A stretch of 64,000 bases of DNA. It comes from Pelagicoccus sp. (GTDB taxonomy: Bacteria; Verrucomicrobiota; Verrucomicrobiia; Opitutales; Opitutaceae). Below the pieces are notes generated by a model. It made no database searches, was not told the origin of the DNA, and was given only the letters and a program-made list of their open reading frames with translations. Made by a program: the position numbers and the translations under genes. The stretch spans positions 1 to 64,000 of the forward strand of contig JANQRJ010000080.1 in the NCBI GenBank assembly GCA_028284635.1. Direction: 5' to 3'. This document shows, in pieces, positions 9,247 through 17,806 of the stretch. Position 1 is the first letter of the stretch, and every line of letters begins with the position of its first letter.

Positions 9247-9858
9247 CTACTTGGGTTCGCCGGCTTTTTTGGCGGCCAGGTCCCTTTTGTAGGACTCCAT
9301 CTGAGGGCGAACGTGCTTTTCGAGGCATTGCGGGCAGACCGAGTGGGTGAAGTCGGCTCCGGTGCGCTCGTTGACGTACTGCTCGATCTGCTCCCAGAGG
9401 TCGCCGTCGTTGCGCACCTTTTTGCAGTAGCAGCAGATGGGGATCAGGCTTTCCAGGCGTCGCACCTGATGGGTGAAATTGAGGATGCGTTCGGCGACCC
9501 GAAGGCGATTCCAGATTTCCTCTGAGCTGATGGGCTTTTTGAGAAAGTCGTCGACACCGGCTCCGATGGCTACCTCCAGATTCGACTGGGAACGCTTTTG
9601 GGCGGTCACAAGCACGAAGTAGGTATAGTTTTTGGTCATGCTTTCGCGCAGGGCGCGACACAGTTCGAGGCCGTCCATGCCTGGCAGCATCCAGTCGCTG
9701 ATGACTATCTGAGGTTGCTCGACTTTGAAGGCGTCCCAGGCGTCTTGGCCATTGTCGTAGGACAGCACGCTGTAGCCAAGCACACTGATGATGTTTTCCA
9801 GGAGGCGTCGGGTGGTATTGTCATCTTCGACAATATGTACTTTTAGATCGCTGATCAT
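9247..9858 (-). CDS. Response regulator with receiver domain and Cys-rich C-terminal module
   Basis: 203 residues from the ATG at 9858; an in-frame ATG at 9933 adds 25 residues that do not look like receiver sequence. The CheY-like receiver has the acidic pair HIVEDDN, the phosphoacceptor Asp in VISDWMLPGMDGLEL and the conserved Lys in DDFLKKPIS. A C-terminal module carries paired cysteines (ICCYCKKVRNDGDLWEQIE, then SVCPQCLEKH). This pattern recurs after receiver or PAS domains and may bind metal. There is no DNA-binding output domain. It is divergent from the DtxR/MntR-like regulator. Confidence 0.85.
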   Translation of the reverse strand: MISDLKVHIVEDDNTTRRLLENIISVLGYSVLSYDNGQDAWDAFKVEQPQIVISDWMLPGMDGLELCRALRESMTKNYTYFVLVTAQKRSQSNLEVAIGAGVDDFLKKPISSEEIWNRLRVAERILNFTHQVRRLESLIPICCYCKKVRNDGDLWEQIEQYVNERTGADFTHSVCPQCLEKHVRPQMESYKRDLAAKKAGEPK

Positions 9859-10076
9859 GTGGGTACGTTCTGCATCGGCAGACCCGTTGATCGGTGAATC
9901 ACCTTGTTCGCTGTTAGAGTGAAGACGCCACATTTGACGGGCTCTTTACAAGCGTGGCATGCGGTTCTTTTTCGCGCGACTCGCCAAAAGAACAGCCGGA
10001 GGACCGTTTTTCGCCCCGGGACAAAAGACTTTTCAAGCCTAGTCCTATCGGTCACCAATTAATCTCTGGCGAATCC

Positions 10077-10754
10077 ATGGCTACCAGCACCGTAGAGAAC
10101 TACATCAAGACCGTCTACACCCTGCAGTTCGAGCAGGGCGAGGGCGGCAAGGTGGGCATGGGCGATCTGGCAACCGCTTTGCGGATCACGCCCGGTACGG
10201 CTACCACCATGGTCAAGTCGTTGGCCAAGACTGGCTTGCTCCGCTATTTCCCGCGAATTGGCGTACAGCTTACCGACCAGGGCGAAGAACTCGCGTTGCT
10301 CGTGCTGCGCCGCCATCGTCTGGTCGAGCTTTTTTTGGTCAAGGTGCTTGGCATGGATTGGCACGAGATCCATGAGGAAGCTGAGGCCCTGGAGCACGTT
10401 ATTTCCGACCGCGTGCTCGAGCGTATCGACGCTTTGCTAGGTCGCCCCGAACTCGATCCGCACGGAGACCCTATCCCTTCGGCTACTGGCGCCATCGCTC
10501 AACGCGATCTGCAGCCGCTTGCCGACTGCCAGCCTGGCCAGAGCGTGCGCATCGGCCGGATCGAGAACCAGGAGGAAGCCTTCCTGCAGTACTTGGAGAC
10601 CAACGCCCTGACGCCCGGCCGCCTTCTCACCGTGCGCGGCCTCGATCCTCAGGCAGGCCTGATGGCAGTCAGCCTAGAGGATGGGGCGACTTGCCAGCTT
10701 GGCTTCGAAGCGGCCCGTAAGATTCACGTCGAGCTTGGAGAACAGGCCTCGTGA
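10077..10754 (+). CDS. DtxR/MntR-family metal-dependent transcriptional regulator
   Basis: 225 residues from the ATG at 10077 (MATSTVENYIKTVY); the longer frame from 9954 is upstream sequence. It has an N-terminal winged helix (MGDLATALRITPGTATTMVKSLAKTG), a dimerisation and metal-binding region (RHRLVELFLVKVLGMDWHEIHEEAEALEH) and a C-terminal FeoA/SH3-like domain (about 150-222). The family senses Mn(II) or Fe(II) and represses uptake genes. The metal-binding-protein gene at 47533 is a plausible target, which is inference. It overlaps rmuC by 4 bp. Confidence 0.88.
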   Translation: MATSTVENYIKTVYTLQFEQGEGGKVGMGDLATALRITPGTATTMVKSLAKTGLLRYFPRIGVQLTDQGEELALLVLRRHRLVELFLVKVLGMDWHEIHEEAEALEHVISDRVLERIDALLGRPELDPHGDPIPSATGAIAQRDLQPLADCQPGQSVRIGRIENQEEAFLQYLETNALTPGRLLTVRGLDPQAGLMAVSLEDGATCQLGFEAARKIHVELGEQAS

Positions 10755-12070
10755 ACGAATGGAGCTGGACGATCGCCTTGCTTGTGGGATTCGCTGCTGC
10801 CTGGGCGATCCAAGCTTTTCGACTCAAGGCCAAGCAAGGGCTGGGCGCCGAGGAGCGGGCCGACTACGAAGCGCTCCTCTCGACTGCCGCTCAGGAGCAG
10901 GCTATTTTGGAAGAGCGTTCTCGCAGTCTCGAAGCTGAACAGCAGGAAACTAAAGCTACCGTGGGCGAGTTGCGTGGGGAAAACGTCTCGCTGCACCGCA
11001 AGCTTGCCAGTGCCGACGAGCGTATCCAATCTCTCGAGACACGACTGGAAGAGCGTAAAGAGGAGCTCTCCAATGTCCAAAAGAAACTGACTGCCGAATT
11101 CGAGGTGTTGGCCAACCGCGTCCTCGAGGCCAACAGCGAGAAGTTCGTCGCTCGAAATCGCGAAAGTCTCGACAAGCTGCTCGTCCCCCTCTCCGAGAGG
11201 ATCGCGGCCTTCCGGGCTCGGGTCGATTCCACCCACGATCAAAGCGTCAAGGACCGGGCCGAACTCGTTGCCCAGCTGAAGGCGCTCGGCGATCTCAACC
11301 AACGCATGAGCCTCGAGGCCCGCAACCTCGCCACCGCTCTGAAGGGTCAGACCAAGACTCAGGGCAATTGGGGCGAGTTGATCTTGCAGACCGTATTGGA
11401 AAAGTCGGGTCTGGTGGCCGGCCAGGAATTCGAGACTCAGGTCAGCATGGAGACCGAGGAGGGCAAACGTCTCCAGCCCGACGTTCTTATCAACCTGCCC
11501 GAGGGCAAGCGCCTCGTCATCGATGCCAAGGTCAGCCTTACCGCCTACGAGCGAGCGGTGAATGCCGAGGATGATGTCGAGCGCGATTCGGCCCTCAAAC
11601 TCCATTTGCAGAGTCTCCGTTCGCACGTCAGCGAACTCGGCAAGAAGCGTTACGACGCTCTTTATCAGATCCAGTCGCCCGACTTCGTTCTCATGTTCGT
11701 ACCCGTCGAGCCGGCCTTCTCGCTTGCCATGCAGAGCGACGATACGCTTTTCGACACTGCCTTTCGGCAAAACGTGGTTATGGTCACTCCCACTACGTTG
11801 CTTGCTACGCTGCGTACTGTAGCCAGTATCTGGAGACAGGAAAAACAGACTCGCAATGCCTTGGAAATCGCTAGCCGAAGCGGAGCTCTGTACGACAAGT
11901 TCGTCGGCTTCTTCGACGATATGCAGAAGATCGGCGAGCAGATCGGCCGGAGCCAGGATGCCTACGAGTCGGCGATAAAAAAGCTCTCAACCGGCAAGGG
12001 CAACTTGGTGAGCCAGGTGGAGAACCTTAAGAAGCTCGGGGCGAAAGCCAAGAAGGCCTTGCCGGAGTAG
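10751..12070 (+). CDS. rmuC: RmuC-family DNA recombination protein
   Basis: 439 residues starting at a GTG in a GTGA overlap with the upstream regulator. There is one N-terminal membrane helix (WTIALLVGFAAAWAIQAF), a long coiled coil (about residues 35-175), then the conserved RmuC nuclease-like domain with TQGNWGELILQTVLEKSGL and the DAKVSLTAYERAV segment. RmuC limits inversions and rearrangements at repeats, which is notable in such a repeat-rich region. It ends before a polypurine/polypyrimidine hairpin that separates it from convergent proA. Confidence 0.92.
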   Translation: MNEWSWTIALLVGFAAAWAIQAFRLKAKQGLGAEERADYEALLSTAAQEQAILEERSRSLEAEQQETKATVGELRGENVSLHRKLASADERIQSLETRLEERKEELSNVQKKLTAEFEVLANRVLEANSEKFVARNRESLDKLLVPLSERIAAFRARVDSTHDQSVKDRAELVAQLKALGDLNQRMSLEARNLATALKGQTKTQGNWGELILQTVLEKSGLVAGQEFETQVSMETEEGKRLQPDVLINLPEGKRLVIDAKVSLTAYERAVNAEDDVERDSALKLHLQSLRSHVSELGKKRYDALYQIQSPDFVLMFVPVEPAFSLAMQSDDTLFDTAFRQNVVMVTPTTLLATLRTVASIWRQEKQTRNALEIASRSGALYDKFVGFFDDMQKIGEQIGRSQDAYESAIKKLSTGKGNLVSQVENLKKLGAKAKKALPE

Positions 12071-12080
12071 AGCCGAGAGT

Positions 12081-12180
12081 CCTCCTACTCTTACTCCTGC
12101 TCCTACTCATAATCCTTCTCTCCTTATTGAACGTGCCCTGGGGTGGGTTTAGGAGGAAGAGTAGGAGTAGGAGGAAGAGT
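12081..12180. repeat. Polypurine/polypyrimidine hairpin of the TTAGGAGG family
   Basis: A CTCCTACTCTTACTCC-type pyrimidine tract (about 12081-12118) faces a purine tract rich in TTAGGAGGAAGAGTAGGA (about 12148-12180) and can fold back on it. The element lies between convergent rmuC and proA, where it could act as a bidirectional terminator. The purine arm closely matches the one at 41841-41873 upstream of the TatT gene. Confidence 0.65.
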
Positions 12181-12193
12181 GGGATTTTTGACT

Positions 12194-13477
12194 CTATTCT
12201 TTGATTTGTCCGGCGCCGACGATTTTGTACTTGTAGCTGCAAAGCTCTCGCAGGCCCATGGGACCTCTCGCATGCAGTCGATCGGTGGATATGCCGATTT
12301 CGGCTCCGAGACCGAATTCGAAACCGTCGGTGAAGCGCGTGCTCGCATTCCAGTAGACGGTAGCGGAGTCGACTCCGTTGAGGAAGTCCTGCGCGGTCGC
12401 CTGGTCCTCCGTTATGATCGCATCGCTGTGGGCGCTGCCGTATTCGTTTATGAAGGACATGGCTTCCTCGATGCCGCCGACGGTCTTGATCGAGATGACC
12501 AGGTCGAGGTACTCCGTTGCCCAATCCTCAGGTGTGGCTTGCTGGCAAGGGATGTTTGCTGCGTCTAGGATGGCCTTGGCCTCCGAGTCTGCTCTCAGTT
12601 CCACCCCTTTTGCTGCTAGGGCGGTTGCTATATCCGGTAGTTGGGCGCTTGATACGTCACGGTGGATGAGCAGGTTCTCTGCCGCGTTGCAGACCGAAGG
12701 GTACTGCGTCTTGGCATTGACTACGATGCTCTTCGCCATTTCCGCATCGGCTGCCCTATCTACGAACAGGGAGCAGATGCCGTCGTAGTGCTTGATGACG
12801 GGGATAGTGGAGTTTTTGGATACGAAGCGGATAAGGCTTTCGCCGCCGCGCGGGATGATGCACTGGATCTGCTCGTCGAGAGTGAGCAGCGTATTCAGGG
12901 CGGCTCTGTCGGTGGTAGGAATAAACTGGGCGGCCTTTTCGGGAAGTCCGGCCTCCTCGAGCGACTTGCCTACCAGGGCGGCCAGGGCGGTGTTGGTGTG
13001 GAAGGCCTCCTTGCCGCCCCGCAAGATGCTGGCGTTGCCAGACTTGAGACAGAGAATGGCGCAGTCGACGGTGACGTTGGGTCGAGATTCGTAGATGATG
13101 CCGATCACGCCGATGGGCACGCGTACCTTCTCGATGGTGAAGCCCTGCGGATGCTTGTAGGTATCGAGGGACTCGCCGACAGGATCGGGCAGGGCGGCTA
13201 CCTGACGAGCTCCCTCAACCATGCCTGCGATGCGCTTGTCGTTGAGCTCAAGCCGATTAAGCATTGCGGGGGCCAGGCCGTCGATTTCGCCTGCAGCGAG
13301 GTCTTTGGCATTTTCGGCGCGCAGGCTCTCGACGTTGGCTTCGATCAGCTCTGCGAGGCAGAGGATGGCCTTGTTCTTCTGCTCGGTCGGCGCGTTGGCC
13401 AGTAGCAGGGAAGCAGCCCGGGCTTGAAGCGCCATGTTTCGCACGAGGGTGTCGAGATCTAGGTTCACCGTAGTCAT
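12194..13477 (-). CDS. proA: Gamma-glutamyl phosphate reductase
   Basis: 427 residues, full length for ProA. It catalyses the NADPH-dependent reduction of gamma-glutamyl phosphate to glutamate semialdehyde in proline synthesis (cytoplasm). Aldehyde-dehydrogenase-fold signatures are visible: [35 protein letters not shown], the catalytic cysteine in [14 protein letters not shown] and the C-terminal [19 protein letters not shown]. No proB is adjacent. Confidence 0.95.
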   Translation of the reverse strand: MTTVNLDLDTLVRNMALQARAASLLLANAPTEQKNKAILCLAELIEANVESLRAENAKDLAAGEIDGLAPAMLNRLELNDKRIAGMVEGARQVAALPDPVGESLDTYKHPQGFTIEKVRVPIGVIGIIYESRPNVTVDCAILCLKSGNASILRGGKEAFHTNTALAALVGKSLEEAGLPEKAAQFIPTTDRAALNTLLTLDEQIQCIIPRGGESLIRFVSKNSTIPVIKHYDGICSLFVDRAADAEMAKSIVVNAKTQYPSVCNAAENLLIHRDVSSAQLPDIATALAAKGVELRADSEAKAILDAANIPCQQATPEDWATEYLDLVISIKTVGGIEEAMSFINEYGSAHSDAIITEDQATAQDFLNGVDSATVYWNASTRFTDGFEFGLGAEIGISTDRLHARGPMGLRELCSYKYKIVGAGQIKE

Positions 13478-13482
13478 CTTGG

Positions 13483-13520
13483 GGAGAGTGAAGAGCGAAG
13501 AGTAGAGAGTGAAGAGCGAA
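13483..13520. repeat. Dispersed purine-rich repeat (GAAGAGTGAAGAG type)
   Basis: A purine-only stretch made of GAGTGAAGAGCGAAGAGTAG-like words directly upstream of proA. Related tracts occur at about 22391, 25090 (reverse), 33418 (reverse) and 57786-57960 (inverted pair). The repeated words are seen directly; the function is unknown. Confidence 0.65.
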
Positions 13521-13973
13521 TTTCGAATCAGGACTCTCCGGACGGAAGGTGCGGGCGCGACTTCCTTCGAGATCGATGGATATGTTTCAAAGTGTCGCCT
13601 TCCGAGTCGCGACGCTATACCAAACTCTCTCGAGTTCGGCTACTGAAGCGAGCTTTGCACAATCGAGGTAGCCGAACTCGAGAGAGTTTGGTACGGCCCA
13701 GACGATACTTTGAAATACACCTGATCGATGGTGATTCGATTTCTGGCTGCGTCGAAGAATGAAGTGACGGCAAAAAAGAATAAAGTGTCATTATTTACTT
13801 CGAAGAGAAGCAGGCGGATACGGATGGTAAATTTGGGTTTTTAGGCCTGGTGTTTTCTTATACTGGCGTCCTTTTTTGCGGGGCTTCGGAAGTTATTTTG
13901 GGTGGGTTCCAGCAGACTTATAGGGGTGATTGGAGTTGCTATTTCGGTGCGTTTAACTTTGCTTTTATTTCTT
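13521..13973. other. Gene-free divergent region with nested inverted repeats
   Basis: About 450 bp between divergent proA and the small lipoprotein. It holds a perfect 26-bp inverted repeat (13618-13643 with 13668-13693; arm starts TACCAAACTCTCTCGAGTTC). A weaker outer pair surrounds it (TTTCAAAGTGTCG near 13585 against CGATACTTTGAAA near 13703). No convincing reading frame was seen. Promoters for both flanking genes must lie here but no clear boxes stand out. Confidence 0.6.
13618..13693. repeat. Perfect 26-bp inverted repeat (GTAGCCGAA hairpin family)
   Basis: Arms 13618-13643 and 13668-13693 are perfectly complementary with a 24-nt loop. The GTAGCCGAACTCGAGAGAGT arm resembles the GTAGCCGAAGTCGAAAGACT arms at 32237-32299 and sequence at 41805-41826, so it belongs to a dispersed hairpin family. 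Confidence 0.8.
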
Positions 13974-14195
13974 ATGAAAAATTCTAAAGCGTTCTTCTCT
14001 TTGATATTAATTTTCGTACTAGGCTTTGCCTTAACCCTTTCTGGCTGCGGCGAAAGATCGGATTCCGAAAAGGCTGCAGAAGAGGCGCAAAGTCAGCATA
14101 GCGATGCGGCCGCGAAGGCTGAGGAAGCCGCTAAACAGGCTGAAAAGGATGCGAAGAAGGCTGCTGAGGAAGCCAACAAGGCTTTGAATCAGTAG
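13974..14195 (+). CDS. Small Ala/Lys/Glu-rich lipoprotein
   Basis: 73 residues from the ATG at 13974; earlier in-frame starts add an unrelated leader. A lipoprotein signal ends in a lipobox-like LTLSGC. The mature part (GERSDSEKAAEEAQSQHSDA and onward) is a charged, alanine-rich helix resembling a short coiled coil, somewhat like Lpp-type or entericidin-like envelope lipoproteins. Function unknown. A hairpin and T-run terminator follows. Confidence 0.7.
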   Translation: MKNSKAFFSLILIFVLGFALTLSGCGERSDSEKAAEEAQSQHSDAAAKAEEAAKQAEKDAKKAAEEANKALNQ

Positions 14196-14225
14196 TATCT
14201 AGAATCTCCATACCCCACACTAAAG

Positions 14226-14260
14226 CGTCTGGCGTGGACTTGTCCGCCCAGGCGTTTTTT
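14226..14260 (+). terminator. Rho-independent terminator after the small lipoprotein
   Basis: CGTCTGG at 14226-14232 pairs with CCAGGCG at 14248-14254 (one G-T pair) and is followed at once by six T residues (14255-14260). Confidence 0.75.
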
Positions 14261-14282
14261 GTGTGGCAAGCGTGATGCTATA

Positions 14283-15776
14283 CTAGGCGAGGTAGCGCTC
14301 CCGTAGGTAGCGCAGCAAGTGGGTGGGGCTAAGCGTTTGACCGGTGGCTTTTTCGGTCAGTTCGAGCAAGTGATAGCGGGCTCCGTGCCGATGAATTTTC
14401 TTGCGGAGCCAGTCGAGTAGGGGAGCGAAATTGCCGTTGCCTATGTCGGCGTCTAGACTGGGAAGCTGGGCTTGGGCGGCGTACCAGAGCTGGGCGGCGA
14501 GCATGTTGCCGAGAGTGTAGCTGGGGAAGTAGCCGAAGGCGCCGCCGGACCAGTGAACGTCTTGCAGAACGCCTTGGGCGTTACTGGTGGGATGGATGTC
14601 GAGCAGTTCCTCGTATTGAGCGTTCCAGTACGCGGGTAGATCGGCTATGGCGAGCTCGCCGGAGAAGAGCTTCCTTTCCGTCTCGAAGCGGATGATGATG
14701 TGAAGGTTGTAGGTGACTTCGTCCGAATCTACGCGTATCGGATTTCGGGATACGGCATTGATGGCTTGGTAGAGGTCTTCTGAACTGACGCTCGCGAGAC
14801 GCTGTGGGAAGGCGACCCGAAATTTGGGTTCGTAGTGGTTCCAGAAGGTGCGGCTGCGGCAGACCTGATTTTCCCAGATCCGGCTTTGAGATTCATGGAC
14901 GCCCATGCCTGCGGCCGTACCCAGAGCGTTGTGCAGAGAGTCGAGGGGAAGGCCTTGCTCGTAGAGTCCGTGGCCGGTTTCGTGGATGGAGCTGAAGAGG
15001 GAGTCGAGTGGGTTGTCCTCGTCGAAGCGAGTGGTCATGCGGGTGTCGGCTCCGTTGCCGGCACAGAAGGGATGCAGAGAGGTGTCGATGCGGCCGCGTT
15101 TGTAGTTGAATCCCAAGGACGTCGTGACTTCCTTGAGGAAGCTTTCCTGCCGGTCTATCGGGAAACCGGTGAAGAGGTCTGGCGCTGTTTTGGATGGGAT
15201 GGAGAGTATCTCCTGGGCGAGGGGCGCGAGGTCGGTCTTGAGCTGGGTGAAGAGCCGATCGACGGTTTCGGTGTCGATGCCTGGGTCGTGCAGTTCGATC
15301 TGCAGGTCGTAGGGACGGTCGCCCCAACCGAGGTGTTCGGCGCGCTCCTTGGCTAGGTCGAGGTGTTGCTGGAGGTAGGGGGCGTAGGAGGGGAAGTCGT
15401 CTTCTTCACGCGCTTTAGCCCACGCGTGGTAGGCTTCGCTGCAGAGGCGGGCGTGGCGTTCGACGAAGCTGGAGGGCAGGCGGGTGGCGCGATCGTAGGT
15501 CTTGCGAGCGTCTCGGATGATGGGGCCGATGGAGTCGGCTGAGTTTTGGGTTTCGGGTTCTGGGTTTTGGGTCTCGAGCTCATCGAGAAGAGTGCCGATT
15601 TCGGGATCGGCTTGGGCCTGATGGATGACTTGGGCCAGGGCGGCAGACTGGTTCTGCCGCTGATCGGCGGAGTCGGCGGGCAGGAGGGTTTGCTCGTCCC
15701 ATTCGAGCAGTCCCGAAATGCTTTCGAGGGCGTGGATGTGGCGAAGCTTTGCGTCGAGACGATCGTAGGCGGACAT
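14283..15776 (-). CDS. M32-family metallocarboxypeptidase (carboxypeptidase Taq type)
   Basis: 497 residues, usual family length. The zinc motif HETGH (in SSIHETGHGLYEQGLPLDSL) and the downstream GVHESQSRIWENQVCRS segment are diagnostic of M32. It removes C-terminal residues from peptides in the cytoplasm. Between about residues 69 and 80 a segment reading NPEPETQNSAD is encoded by a G-rich dispersed repeat (15548-15571) inserted in frame in a surface helix region. This looks like repeat invasion tolerated by the fold. Confidence 0.92.
   Translation of the reverse strand: MSAYDRLDAKLRHIHALESISGLLEWDEQTLLPADSADQRQNQSAALAQVIHQAQADPEIGTLLDELETQNPEPETQNSADSIGPIIRDARKTYDRATRLPSSFVERHARLCSEAYHAWAKAREEDDFPSYAPYLQQHLDLAKERAEHLGWGDRPYDLQIELHDPGIDTETVDRLFTQLKTDLAPLAQEILSIPSKTAPDLFTGFPIDRQESFLKEVTTSLGFNYKRGRIDTSLHPFCAGNGADTRMTTRFDEDNPLDSLFSSIHETGHGLYEQGLPLDSLHNALGTAAGMGVHESQSRIWENQVCRSRTFWNHYEPKFRVAFPQRLASVSSEDLYQAINAVSRNPIRVDSDEVTYNLHIIIRFETERKLFSGELAIADLPAYWNAQYEELLDIHPTSNAQGVLQDVHWSGGAFGYFPSYTLGNMLAAQLWYAAQAQLPSLDADIGNGNFAPLLDWLRKKIHRHGARYHLLELTEKATGQTLSPTHLLRYLRERYLA
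15548..15571 (+). repeat. In-frame G-rich repeat, potential G-quadruplex, inside the M32 gene
   Basis: The plus strand has four GGG runs separated by 4-nt loops (GGGTTTCGGGTTCTGGG then TTTTGGG). The same word pattern recurs at 40263, 59139 and 59180, and in looser form at 33349, 44780 and 57008. In the minus-strand gene it encodes TQNPEPETQN. Confidence 0.7.
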
Positions 15777-15879
15777 GGTCTTGGTTTTTCGAGGGGGTTA
15801 TTGAATTTGCGGGCTGGATCTGAACAGGCCTCTCTTTCGATGCAGGATCGGATTGAGCTGCGTCAGCGAGCTTCAAAAA

Positions 15880-15971
15880 AATGATTTTGCCCTCAATGAT
15901 TTTGCTCCTTCGGCCCTGCCAGGGTTCTGCGTGGGTCTTTTTTGCAAAATCATTGATTGGGCAAAATCATT
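15880..15971. repeat. Inverted repeat made of ATGATTTTGC words
   Basis: AATGATTTTGCCC...ATGATTTTGC at 15880-15905 pairs with GCAAAATCATTGATTGGGC...ATT at 15944-15971 around a 38-nt loop. It differs in sequence from the other hairpin families here. Confidence 0.75.
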
Positions 15972-16041
15972 ATTCCGCTTGCGAGTCGGAGGACGCCCTG
16001 ACCCAGCTTTGTCTGCGCTTCGACACGCTCAGAGAGGGGCA

Positions 16042-16075
16042 GGAAAAAGGGCCGCTTTTTGCGACCCTTTTCCGT
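16042..16075 (-). terminator. Terminator hairpin downstream of the coiled-coil lipoprotein
   Basis: GGAAAAAGGGCCGC pairs with GCGACCCTTTTCC around a T-rich loop; on the minus strand the 3' arm carries a CCCTTTTTCC run. It lies 22 nt after the minus-strand lipoprotein stop and could work in both directions. Confidence 0.65.
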
Positions 16076-16097
16076 GTTAGGTTTGTGAATACGGGGT

Positions 16098-16724
16098 TTA
16101 GAATTTCGGGAGCGACTTGCCGATATCGGTATCGCCGAGAAGCTTGAGGAGGCCGTCGTAGAGTTTCTTGGCGGTAGCGAGTTCGGATTCGTATTTGGTT
16201 TTGAATTCGTTGAGCTGCTCCATGGTGCTGGGGCTGAACTTGTTGGCGAGTCCTTCGAGATTGGATACGCTGGACTTGAGTTTGGGGAGCTGGTTGGCGA
16301 AGGCGCTGGTGACGCTTTCGGGGAGCGTAGCCTTGAGGGATTCGTATTGGCTGGCGAGGGAGTCCAGCTGGCTGCGCAGGGCGCTGCTGGAGGAAGCGTA
16401 CTGGGATTTCAGAGCGGCGGCTTGCTCGGCGAGCTTGGCGTCCATCTCTTTCTGCATCTTGGCTTTTTCGGCGGCCATTTTTTCTTCCATGGCTGCCTTG
16501 GTTTCGGCGAGCTTGGCGTCGGATTGCTTCTGGATGTCGGCGAGGCCGCTGGCGAGCTTGTCGTCCATGCGTTTCTCGGTATCGGCGGCGGCCTGCTGGG
16601 CGGCTGAGTCGGCTGCCGCTTGCACGTCGGCTTCGGTGACTTGCGGTTCGTCCTTTTTGCCGCAGCCGACAAGCAGGAGGGTGGAGGCGAGAGCGAGGGA
16701 GGTCAGTGTCGATGCGTGTTTCAT
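16098..16724 (-). CDS. Coiled-coil lipoprotein of unknown function
   Basis: 208 residues from the ATG at 16724; the open frame continues upstream to 17453 but that part is a shadow of the kinase gene. A lipoprotein signal ends in LLLVGC. The mature protein is a long Ala/Lys/Glu/Met-rich coiled coil (about residues 30-140) and a helical C-terminus (VTSAFANQLPKLKSSVSNLE). Probably membrane-anchored by lipid. No enzyme motif is visible. Confidence 0.78.
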   Translation of the reverse strand: MKHASTLTSLALASTLLLVGCGKKDEPQVTEADVQAAADSAAQQAAADTEKRMDDKLASGLADIQKQSDAKLAETKAAMEEKMAAEKAKMQKEMDAKLAEQAAALKSQYASSSSALRSQLDSLASQYESLKATLPESVTSAFANQLPKLKSSVSNLEGLANKFSPSTMEQLNEFKTKYESELATAKKLYDGLLKLLGDTDIGKSLPKF

Positions 16725-16822
16725 TTTTCTCTTTGGTTTCGAGTGTTGGTTCGTGACTAGACTTTGATGGGGTTTTTGGAGAGCGGGTTCCGGGGCGTTT
16801 GCCCGGCGCGGCCGTTTTGCGT

Positions 16823-17806
16823 CTACTTGAGGGCTTGGGCTTCGCTGGCGGCGAGACGGGGGCCGAACTTCGAGACGACTGCTGAGGAGGCTTTGCTGGC
16901 GAGAGCTCCGGCTTGGGCGTGGCTTTGACCGGCGGCGAGGGCGTAGAGGAAGGCGCCGGCGAAGAGATCGCCTGCGCCGTTGGTGTCGACGGCTTTGGTG
17001 GGCGTGGGAGCGATCTTGATTTCCTGGCTTCCGTCCCAGACGAGAGCTCCCTCGGCTCCGAGGGTGATGGCGAATTCCTTGGCGTGAGCCTTGAGGGCTT
17101 GGGTCGCTTCGGCTACGGTGGCTGTTTCGGTGAAGGCCATGGCTTCCTCTTCGTTGCAGAAGAGCAGATCGACGCCTTGGCCGAGCACGTCGCGCATGCC
17201 TTCGTGGAAGAACTTGACGATGGCGGGGTCCGAGAGGGTGAGGGCGGTTTTGACGCTGTGTCTTTCGGCGAGGGCTTTTGCTGTCTTCATGGCTTCGAGG
17301 CCGTTGGGGCTGGTGACGAGATAGCCTTCGATGTAGAGGTACTCGGAGTCTTGCAGGGCGGCTTCGTCGATCTCTTCGGTCGAGTAGGTGGCGGTGATGC
17401 CGAGAAAGGTGTTCATGGTGCGCTCGGCATCGGCGGTGGTCATGACGAGGCACTTGCCGGTTATGCCGGCTGGAAGGCTTCCGGGGGCGCGGTTGGTTTC
17501 CACGCCGTTGGCTTTGAGGTCGGCGAGGTAGAAGGCTCCCATCTCGTCATTGGCGACCTTGCAGCTGTAGAAGGTCTTAGCTCCGAATTGGGCGGCGCCG
17601 ATGACTGTGTTTGCGGCAGAGCCTCCGCATTGGCGGTCGGCGGCTTCGAGGTCTATGGCGGTGAGCAGTTCGCTTTGGCGGGCTTCGTCGACGAGCGTCA
17701 TGACGCCTTTTTCGATCTTGTGAGCCTCGATGAAGGTTTCGTCGATTTCGGTGACGATATCGACGAGCGCGTTGCCCATGCCGTAGATGTGATAGTTCTT
17801 TGCCAT
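16823..17806 (-). CDS. PfkB-family carbohydrate/adenosine kinase
   Basis: 327 residues. It has the N-terminal GMGNALVDIV and CGGSAANTVIGAAQFGAKT (glycine-rich PfkB signature 1) and the C-terminal DTNGAGDLFAGAFLYAL (signature 2, with catalytic Asp). Proteins like this are often annotated as adenosine kinases in Verrucomicrobiota; the nucleoside specificity is not proven by sequence. Upstream, 17807-18069 carries a purine-rich GAAGTTAAAAGCGAAAAG tract (17833-17855) and no gene. Confidence 0.87.
   Translation of the reverse strand: MAKNYHIYGMGNALVDIVTEIDETFIEAHKIEKGVMTLVDEARQSELLTAIDLEAADRQCGGSAANTVIGAAQFGAKTFYSCKVANDEMGAFYLADLKANGVETNRAPGSLPAGITGKCLVMTTADAERTMNTFLGITATYSTEEIDEAALQDSEYLYIEGYLVTSPNGLEAMKTAKALAERHSVKTALTLSDPAIVKFFHEGMRDVLGQGVDLLFCNEEEAMAFTETATVAEATQALKAHAKEFAITLGAEGALVWDGSQEIKIAPTPTKAVDTNGAGDLFAGAFLYALAAGQSHAQAGALASKASSAVVSKFGPRLAASEAQALK

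Larger units (their letters stand above)
15777..16097. other. Gene-free region with a nested ATGATTTTGC inverted repeat
   Basis: About 320 bp between the M32 gene and the lipoprotein at 16098. It contains an inverted repeat built from four ATGATTTTGC words (15880-15905 against 15944-15971, two bases unpaired), a CTTCGACACGCTCAG motif at 16018-16032 and a terminator hairpin at 16042-16075. No coding frame seems real. Confidence 0.6.

Noticed and set aside
16725..17453. Upstream extension of the coiled-coil lipoprotein frame
   Set aside because: Arg/His/Ser-rich shadow of the PfkB gene; the lipoprotein signal begins at 16724.
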